In this document: piece after piece, positions 58,402 through 64,000 of the stretch
How the letters are laid out: each line of letters starts with the position of its first letter
How positions within the stretch are numbered: the first letter of the stretch is position 1
Source of the DNA: Geminocystis sp. NIES-3709
Lineage (GTDB): Bacteria > Cyanobacteriota > Cyanobacteriia > Cyanobacteriales > Cyanobacteriaceae
Direction: 5' to 3'
NCBI RefSeq assembly: GCF_001548115.1
Contig: NZ_AP014821.1
Coordinates: 2,173,262-2,237,261, forward strand
Length of the DNA: 64,000 nt
Translations under genes and position numbers: made by a program
Notes under the pieces: model-generated
What the model was told of the DNA's origin: nothing
What the model saw: the letters and a program-made list of their open reading frames with translations, nothing else
The model's database searches: none

Positions 58402-60324
58402 ATGCACTTAAGTGAAATAACTCATCCAAATCAATTACATGGTTTATCCATTCGAGAACTAGAAGATATTGCTCAACAAATACGAGAGAAACACTTAGAA
58501 ACGATCGCCGCCACAGGAGGACATTTAGGGCCAGGTTTAGGAGTAGTAGAGTTAACCATTGGCTTATATCAGACTTTAGATTTAGACCATGATAAAGTAC
58601 TTTGGGATGTAGGTCATCAGGCTTACCCCCATAAATTATTAACAGGAAGATACCACAACTTTCACACATTACGCCAAAAAGATGGGGTTGCTGGATATTT
58701 AAAACGATCGGAGAACAAATTTGACCATTTTGGAGCAGGACACGCTTCTACAAGTATTTCCGCAGGGCTAGGTATGGCTTTAGCACGGGATAGCAAGGGA
58801 GAAAATTACAAAGTAGTATCTATTATCGGTGATGGTGCATTAACTGGCGGTATGGCATTAGAAGCCATTAACCATGCAGGACATTTACCAAATACGAATC
58901 TGATGGTAGTGTTAAATGATAATGAAATGTCCATTTCTCCTAACGTGGGCGCAATTTCTCGTTATTTGAACAAAGTACGTTTATCAGATCCTATTCAATT
59001 TATTACGGATAATTTAGAAGAACAATTTAAGCATTTTCCTTTCTTTGGTGATGGTGCGAATCTTTCTCCTGAAATGAAAAACCTTAAGGAAGCGATGAAA
59101 CGCCTTGCCATGCCGAAAGTTGGGGCGGTAATTGAGGAATTAGGATTTACTTATTTTGGCCCTATTGACGGTCATAATCTCAAAGAATTAATTGATACTT
59201 TTAACAAAGCTCATAAGGTAAAAGGGCCTGTTTTAGTTCATGTTGTCACTGTCAAGGGTAAAGGTTACAGCCTCGCAGAAAAAGATCAAGTAGGTTATCA
59301 TGCTCAAAGTCCCTTCAATTTAACTACGGGTAAGCCTATCCCCTCCACAAAACCCAAGCCTCCCAGTTATTCTAAGGTTTTTGCTCATACTTTGACCACT
59401 TTAGCCCAAAATAACCCCAAAATTATCGGTATCACGGCGGCTATGGCAACAGGTACAGGTTTAGATAAATTACAACAAAAATTACCTAATCAGTATATCG
59501 ATGTGGGTATTGCAGAACAACACGCTGTGACTTTGGCGGCCGGTTTAGCTTGTGAAGGAATGCGTCCAGTAGTTGCCATTTATTCCACTTTCTTACAACG
59601 TGCCTATGATCAAATTATTCATGATGTGTGCATTCAAAAATTACCAGTATTTTTCTGTTTAGACAGGGCGGGAATTGTCGGTGCAGATGGCCCTACTCAT
59701 CAAGGAATGTATGATATTTCTTATCTGCGTTGTATTCCTAATCTTGTGATGATGGCTCCTAAAGATGAAGCCGAATTACAGCGTATGATGGTGACAGGAA
59801 TTAATTATACTAAGGGGGCGATCGCAATGCGTTATCCTCGTGGTAATGGTTTAGGTGTACCTCTTGCTGAAGAAGGTTGGGAAGCACTTGAAATTGGTAA
59901 AGGTGAAATATTACGCAACGGTGACGATTTATTATTAATTGGTTACGGCACAATGGTTAATACTGCGATGCAAACCGCAGAAATTCTTAGCGAACACGGT
60001 ATCGAAGCTACTGTAATTAATGCGCGTTTCGTTAAACCTCTTGATACAGAATTAATTTTACCCTTAGCTGAAAAAATCGGTAAAGTTGTTACCCTTGAAG
60101 AAGGCTCATTAATTGGCGGTTTTGGTTCGGCAGTGGGAGAGGCTTTATTAGATAATGGTATCATGGCGAAATTAAAACGTTTTGGCGTACCTGATATTCT
60201 TGTTGATCATGCTACACCAAATGAGTCGATCGCAGATTTAGGTTTAACCAGTCGTCAAATTTCTGAGCAAATTTTAAGTTCTCTTTTTGCTCAAAAACCA
60301 TCTTTAACAACTATTAGCAATTAG
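58402..60324 (+). CDS. dxs: 1-deoxy-D-xylulose-5-phosphate synthase
   Basis: 640 residues, normal length. [10 protein letters not shown], thiamin-diphosphate motif [18 protein letters not shown] (about 145-162), then [12 protein letters not shown]. Second half: [16 protein letters not shown] with the catalytic Glu, and [15 protein letters not shown]. First step of the MEP pathway: pyruvate plus glyceraldehyde 3-phosphate gives DXP, for carotenoids, chlorophyll phytol and quinones. Convergent with fni. Confidence 0.98.
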   Translation: MHLSEITHPNQLHGLSIRELEDIAQQIREKHLETIAATGGHLGPGLGVVELTIGLYQTLDLDHDKVLWDVGHQAYPHKLLTGRYHNFHTLRQKDGVAGYLKRSENKFDHFGAGHASTSISAGLGMALARDSKGENYKVVSIIGDGALTGGMALEAINHAGHLPNTNLMVVLNDNEMSISPNVGAISRYLNKVRLSDPIQFITDNLEEQFKHFPFFGDGANLSPEMKNLKEAMKRLAMPKVGAVIEELGFTYFGPIDGHNLKELIDTFNKAHKVKGPVLVHVVTVKGKGYSLAEKDQVGYHAQSPFNLTTGKPIPSTKPKPPSYSKVFAHTLTTLAQNNPKIIGITAAMATGTGLDKLQQKLPNQYIDVGIAEQHAVTLAAGLACEGMRPVVAIYSTFLQRAYDQIIHDVCIQKLPVFFCLDRAGIVGADGPTHQGMYDISYLRCIPNLVMMAPKDEAELQRMMVTGINYTKGAIAMRYPRGNGLGVPLAEEGWEALEIGKGEILRNGDDLLLIGYGTMVNTAMQTAEILSEHGIEATVINARFVKPLDTELILPLAEKIGKVVTLEEGSLIGGFGSAVGEALLDNGIMAKLKRFGVPDILVDHATPNESIADLGLTSRQISEQILSSLFAQKPSLTTISN

Positions 60325-60352
60325 AAATTACCAATTAACAATTAACAATTAA
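60318..60352. repeat. Heptamer repeat, CAATTAA type
   Basis: CAATTAG, AAATTAC, CAATTAA, CAATTAA, CAATTAA in phase; it begins inside the last codons of dxs (SN-stop) and runs into the short dxs-fni gap. Confidence 0.55.
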
Positions 60353-60367
60353 GAAAAATTATCGTAA

Positions 60368-61438
60368 TCAACTTTTCACGATCGTAAAACTATCAGAATT
60401 TTGTAAACTATTAATATCTTTATTTCCTGTACAAAATAATACTGTTCTAATTTCAGCATTCAGTAACTCCATAAATTCCTCTAATGCTTCGATCGATGTC
60501 ATGGCCGCTTTTAAGAAAGGATAAGCTAAACCAACAATATCAGAACCTAAAGCCAATAACTTTGCCACTTCTAAACCATTACGAATTCCACCGGAAGCGA
60601 TTAAAGGAATGTCAGGATATGTTTTAGCGATGTCGGCGACACAATCAGCAGTGGGAATACCCCAATTAGCAAAAGTTTTGCCTAACTCTCGTTTTAATTT
60701 ATTGTCACTTCTTTCACTTTCCACCATTGCCCATGATGTCCCTCCTCCTCCTGCTACATCAATAGCTTTAACTCCTACATTGATCAATTTTTTTGCCATA
60801 GTAACAGAGATACCGTTACCTACTTCTTTGACGATAACAGGTACAGTTATTTTTTCGCAAACATCAGCAATTTTATCTAACAAGCCTTTAAAGTTGGTAT
60901 CTCCTTCAGGTTGAATACATTCTTGTAGGGGATTAAGATGAAGAATTAATGCGTCAGCTTCCAAAATTTCGACTAATTTTAGGCATTCACGCCATGTATA
61001 GCCATAATTTAGTTGCACAGCCCCAATATTCGCTAATAGTAGTATATCAGGACAACTGCATCGATTAGACCCACTTCGCGATCGTACTTGAAAAGTTTTT
61101 GCTATATCTGGTTTTTCAATAATAACACGACCTGAACCGATACCCATAGCAAGATGATATTTTTGAGCAATCATTGCTAAACGTTGATTAATTAATTGAG
61201 CATTTTCTGTACCGCCAGTCATGGAAGAAATTAATACAGGAGAGTGTAACTTTTTACCAAGAAAATTAGTAGAAATATCGATTTCTTGATAATCTAATTC
61301 AGGTAAACAAACATGATTAAATCTATATTTTTCCAAACCATTTTGCAGTTGGTTAAACTGTACCTTTTCATCTAAACAAATGCGGATATGATCATCTTTT
61401 CTTACTTGAGTTTCTGTTAAGTTATTATCTGTATTCAT
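60368..61438 (-). CDS. fni: Isopentenyl-diphosphate isomerase type 2 (FMN)
   Basis: 356 residues from the ATG at 61438; a TTG two codons upstream is less likely. [12 protein letters not shown] opens the family; [35 protein letters not shown] and [11 protein letters not shown] / [20 protein letters not shown] (FMN phosphate site) follow. Interconverts IPP and DMAPP using reduced FMN. It lies convergent with dxs, so two isoprenoid genes share a locus. Confidence 0.96.
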   Translation of the reverse strand: MNTDNNLTETQVRKDDHIRICLDEKVQFNQLQNGLEKYRFNHVCLPELDYQEIDISTNFLGKKLHSPVLISSMTGGTENAQLINQRLAMIAQKYHLAMGIGSGRVIIEKPDIAKTFQVRSRSGSNRCSCPDILLLANIGAVQLNYGYTWRECLKLVEILEADALILHLNPLQECIQPEGDTNFKGLLDKIADVCEKITVPVIVKEVGNGISVTMAKKLINVGVKAIDVAGGGGTSWAMVESERSDNKLKRELGKTFANWGIPTADCVADIAKTYPDIPLIASGGIRNGLEVAKLLALGSDIVGLAYPFLKAAMTSIEALEEFMELLNAEIRTVLFCTGNKDINSLQNSDSFTIVKS

Positions 61439-61768
61439 AAACAAAAATGCTTTTTTCTTTGAATATGATAGAACATTGAGGGTAATATTTCTATCTCATT
61501 ATTTAATTTTTTCTTATTTATTTTATTAAAATATTCGGCATTCTCTCAATTTCATCACGATCGTTCTAGAACTAATTCTAATTCTTCTTTTTTAGTTCAG
61601 CTTAAATCAATTTAACTTGATTTTAATATTATTAACAATATGTCAAACTTTTATCTATTCTGTATCTTTATTAATAAACTTAAATGTATCGGAACATCAT
61701 CATTATATAAGTTTATAAAAATCTAAAACCTTGGAGTAACGTTATTGTGAAAAACGAAAAAATAAAGA
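61439..61768. other. Intergenic region with a 9-bp inverted repeat
   Basis: 330 AT-rich bases between two minus-strand genes. ATAAACTTA (61674-61682) and TAAGTTTAT (61708-61716) form an inverted repeat with a 25-nt loop, possibly a terminator for the EAL gene (tail A/T-rich). No ORF is seen; fni promoter elements would be at the right end. Confidence 0.45.
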
Positions 61769-62761
61769 TTAAAATGTTTCTTTGATTAAATTATCAAAAA
61801 GCATTGGAGAATGATTATTTTTGTTCATGTAAGATTCAAATTGTTCTATGGGTATAGGTTTACTAAAAAGAAAACCCTGTCCTCGATCGATGTCGTAATT
61901 TTGTAAGAAATTTAATTCTGATAGACGTTCAATTCCTTCTACATATATTTTCAATTTTAATTTTTTCGCAATATCTATAAGTCCAGAGAAAATTGCTTTT
62001 TTACGAGGATTATGAATGAGATTGGAAATAAAAGATTTATCGAATTTAATAATGTCGAAGGGTAATTGATGTAAATGACTCAAACAGGCATAGCCAGTAC
62101 CAAAATCATCTAATGCTAGAGAAATACCAAAACTTTTGAGTTGATTCATCATCTTAATAGCATCACTATAATTATCCAGTAAGGCGCTTTCAGTGATTTC
62201 TAAAATTAATTTTTCGGGAGGAAAACCAATATCTCTTAATGTACGAAGAATACTTGTAACTAAATAAGGATCTCTGAATTGATAGGGAGAAATATTAACA
62301 GATAAATTAAAAAGAGGATAAGACAAAAATTTTTTTGCTTGTAAACAGGCTTGATTTAAAATCCATTTACCGATGGGGATAATCAATTCATTTTCTTCTG
62401 CAATAGAAATAAATTTATTTGGTGAAATTAAACCCCATTCCGGATGACACCATCGGATTAATGCTTCTGCACCGATAACTTGTTGATTATTAAGTTGTAT
62501 TATGGGTTGATAATAAACATTGAATTCATCTTCCAGTAATGCTTTATCTAATGCTTGTTCCATAAAATCATGAAGCATAATTAATAAAAAATCCTGTTTT
62601 AGATGTTTATGGCCATAGGAATCCAAAAAAGAAGAAAAAGTTTCTGGAGATAAGCTATTTGTTTTAATGTACTTTAAAAAGTGTTTTTTCCGTTTCCATT
62701 TACTACTATTCAACATAGTTTGATAATGGTGAAAAAGACTCTCATGATTTACTCGACTCAT
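61769..62761 (-). CDS. EAL-domain cyclic-di-GMP phosphodiesterase
   Basis: 330 residues. Residues about 1-75 are a helical region of unknown family. The EAL domain spans about 80-320: VYYQPIIQLNNQQVIGAEALIRW (EAL motif), ITESALLDN (Glu), DDFGTGYACLSHLHQLPFD, IKFDKSF (Lys) and YVEGIERL (Glu). All metal-binding and catalytic residues seem present, so it should hydrolyse c-di-GMP. No GGDEF domain. The pentapeptide gene lies 55 nt upstream on the same strand. Confidence 0.92.
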   Translation of the reverse strand: MSRVNHESLFHHYQTMLNSSKWKRKKHFLKYIKTNSLSPETFSSFLDSYGHKHLKQDFLLIMLHDFMEQALDKALLEDEFNVYYQPIIQLNNQQVIGAEALIRWCHPEWGLISPNKFISIAEENELIIPIGKWILNQACLQAKKFLSYPLFNLSVNISPYQFRDPYLVTSILRTLRDIGFPPEKLILEITESALLDNYSDAIKMMNQLKSFGISLALDDFGTGYACLSHLHQLPFDIIKFDKSFISNLIHNPRKKAIFSGLIDIAKKLKLKIYVEGIERLSELNFLQNYDIDRGQGFLFSKPIPIEQFESYMNKNNHSPMLFDNLIKETF

Positions 62762-62816
62762 TTTTCTTCTTTCCTACAAGGGGAAATCAATAAATTTGTT
62801 GAAAAAATTGCAATTG

Positions 62817-63764
62817 TCATGAAGCAATACTGTTCATCGTATAAATTTGATAGCCGAAAACTTTTTCCTGTTCAATTAAAGTCACAAATCCTTTAATCAT
62901 GGTAGAACAATTTTTGATGTAATTTTCTATCCATTGTTGATACCATTTCAACTCAAAGTAATTAAGGGATTCAATTAAACTTCCTCTAAAATTAATTAAT
63001 CCTCTCGAAGTAATTTCAAAGTTTTTTATCCAATCACAATCAGGACGAGAAGTTTCTAAATATCTAATGGAAATTGTTTTTCCTAGGTAATGGCTACCGA
63101 CTTTGTTTAAATAATTCAAACTATTTACTATCTGCACAATAGTAATATTTAAAGTTTGTTTCATCCTATGTTCTCTAGGGCGAAAATCAATATCAAATAA
63201 GGTTCGATCGTTATATTCTGCATCTTTAAAAGATGTTTTTTTCAATTTCACACCAATCAAAGAAGCATTGTGTAAGATAGCCTCCTGAAAATTAGTTTCT
63301 GTTAAAACACTACCTGTTAAAAATCCATGAGTTAAATTACTTTTGCGTAAATTAGCATAACTTAAGTCACTGTTATTAAGAGATACACGAGTTAAATTTG
63401 CCCCTGCCAAATAAGCTCCACTTAAGTCAGCATTGGTCATATGAGCGTGTTCGAGGTTGGTATTTTTAAAATGAGCTTTTGTAAGAACTCCATAATTGAG
63501 ATTTGCATTACTCAAATTTGCGTGATCTAATATTGCTCCTGTTAAATTGCATCCTTTTAAATTAGCTCCCTTAAGAAAGCATTTTTTCAAATTTGCTTCT
63601 GTTAAATCTACTCCGATTAAATTAGCACAACTTAAATCTGCTCCGGATAAGTCAATATTAGCCAGAGAAATTCCCTGAAGATTGATACGGGATAAATTTT
63701 GTTTACAGAAACTCCTTTCCCCAGAGTTATATTGGTATAGAAAATCACTTAATTTTAGCATCAT
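62817..63764 (-). CDS. Pentapeptide-repeat protein with extra C-terminal domain
   Basis: 315 residues. About residues 25-190 are A(N/D)Lxx pentapeptide repeats (ANLIGVDLTEANLKKCFLKG), about 30 of them, folding into a right-handed quadrilateral beta-helix. The last ~120 residues (from about YNDRTLFDIDFRPRE) do not show repeats and are not recognised; FEITSRGLINFRGSLIESL and FVTLIEQEKVFGYQIYTM suggest an alpha/beta domain. Many such cyanobacterial proteins have unknown function. Probably co-transcribed with the EAL gene. Confidence 0.85.
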   Translation of the reverse strand: MMLKLSDFLYQYNSGERSFCKQNLSRINLQGISLANIDLSGADLSCANLIGVDLTEANLKKCFLKGANLKGCNLTGAILDHANLSNANLNYGVLTKAHFKNTNLEHAHMTNADLSGAYLAGANLTRVSLNNSDLSYANLRKSNLTHGFLTGSVLTETNFQEAILHNASLIGVKLKKTSFKDAEYNDRTLFDIDFRPREHRMKQTLNITIVQIVNSLNYLNKVGSHYLGKTISIRYLETSRPDCDWIKNFEITSRGLINFRGSLIESLNYFELKWYQQWIENYIKNCSTMIKGFVTLIEQEKVFGYQIYTMNSIAS

Positions 63765-64000
63765 GAATTGTTTTTGTAAATTATTAAACAGTTAAGTACA
63801 TACTAATCTGTGTTTTCATAAATGGCAACTTTATTTTCTATTTTTTATAAAAATTATAGATTTAATACTTATTTAATATTTATTCTAGTATTTGTATCGA
63901 AATTTACATAATTCATAATAACTAAATATAATCAGTAATATAAAGATAGAATATCATTTATTGAAAAAATAATGATTATTTAAACTTCTCAATTCCTTAT

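Overview
The window is a stretch of cyanobacterial chromosome. The evidence is a complete kaiA-kaiB-kaiC clock operon, a Ycf35 gene, a probable photosystem II assembly protein (Psb35-like), type III glutamine synthetase GlnN, a group 3 SigF sigma factor, a SmtA-type metallothionein, and many CGATCG / GCGATCGC (HIP1-like) palindromes. The DNA is AT-rich by eye, with long AT-rich spacers and in-phase heptamer repeats. Together with full-length KaiA this fits a low-GC unicellular lineage such as Cyanobacterium/Geminocystis; that placement is inference.

Layout. 0-10.5 kb: the end of a flavin disulfide oxidoreductase, a variant thymidylate kinase, a UbiH-type hydroxylase, glnN, an RTX/adhesin-like protein, a 0.9 kb gene-free spacer with inverted repeats, and recN. 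10.5-20 kb: a SufA/IscA carrier, a large hybrid histidine kinase with a possible bilin-binding GAF domain, rpiA, an M48 protease, a DUF2997-Ycf35-ferredoxin module, a Psb35-like protein and moaD. 20-25.1 kb: one rRNA operon on the minus strand (16S, tRNA-Ile, tRNA-Ala, 23S, 5S) with a recognisable promoter and terminator. 25-34 kb: an orphan sugar-ABC permease, tldD, gloB, a LivF-type ATPase, a 2[4Fe-4S] ferredoxin, a GIY-YIG-like protein, a methyltransferase with regulatory domain, a DUF2301 membrane protein and a SAM hydrolase. 34.2-39.4 kb: a 1751-residue secreted-type protein with 16 tandem 40-residue propeller-like repeats followed by RTX repeats. 39.8-45.3 kb: a double-ATPase peptide transporter subunit, kaiABC and the small metallothionein gene. 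45.5-64 kb: ureD, a GH57 branching enzyme, a TolC-like protein, an SDR protein, a MacB-type ATPase with a small conserved protein and a lipoprotein, sigF, a methyltransferase, an SNase-like protein, an ABC exporter, dxs and fni (convergent), an EAL phosphodiesterase and a pentapeptide-repeat protein.

How the genes work together. Most are core-metabolism genes in short or single-gene units. The tight units are kaiABC, DUF2997-ycf35-ferredoxin, the lipoprotein/small protein/ATPase run (52-53.5 kb), DUF2301-SAM hydrolase and the pentapeptide/EAL pair. The two RTX proteins, 29 kb apart, share an almost identical C-terminal domain and are probably substrates of the same secretion system, which is not in this window.

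The least explained structures are: the propeller-repeat array in the large RTX protein; the DUF2997-Ycf35-ferredoxin module; the thymidylate kinase whose P-loop lacks its lysine; several families of dispersed intergenic repeats, including heptamer arrays that end exactly 7 nt from two start codons; and the metallothionein gene with a palindromic candidate operator. I found no CRISPR array, prophage, intact insertion sequence or recognisable defence island.
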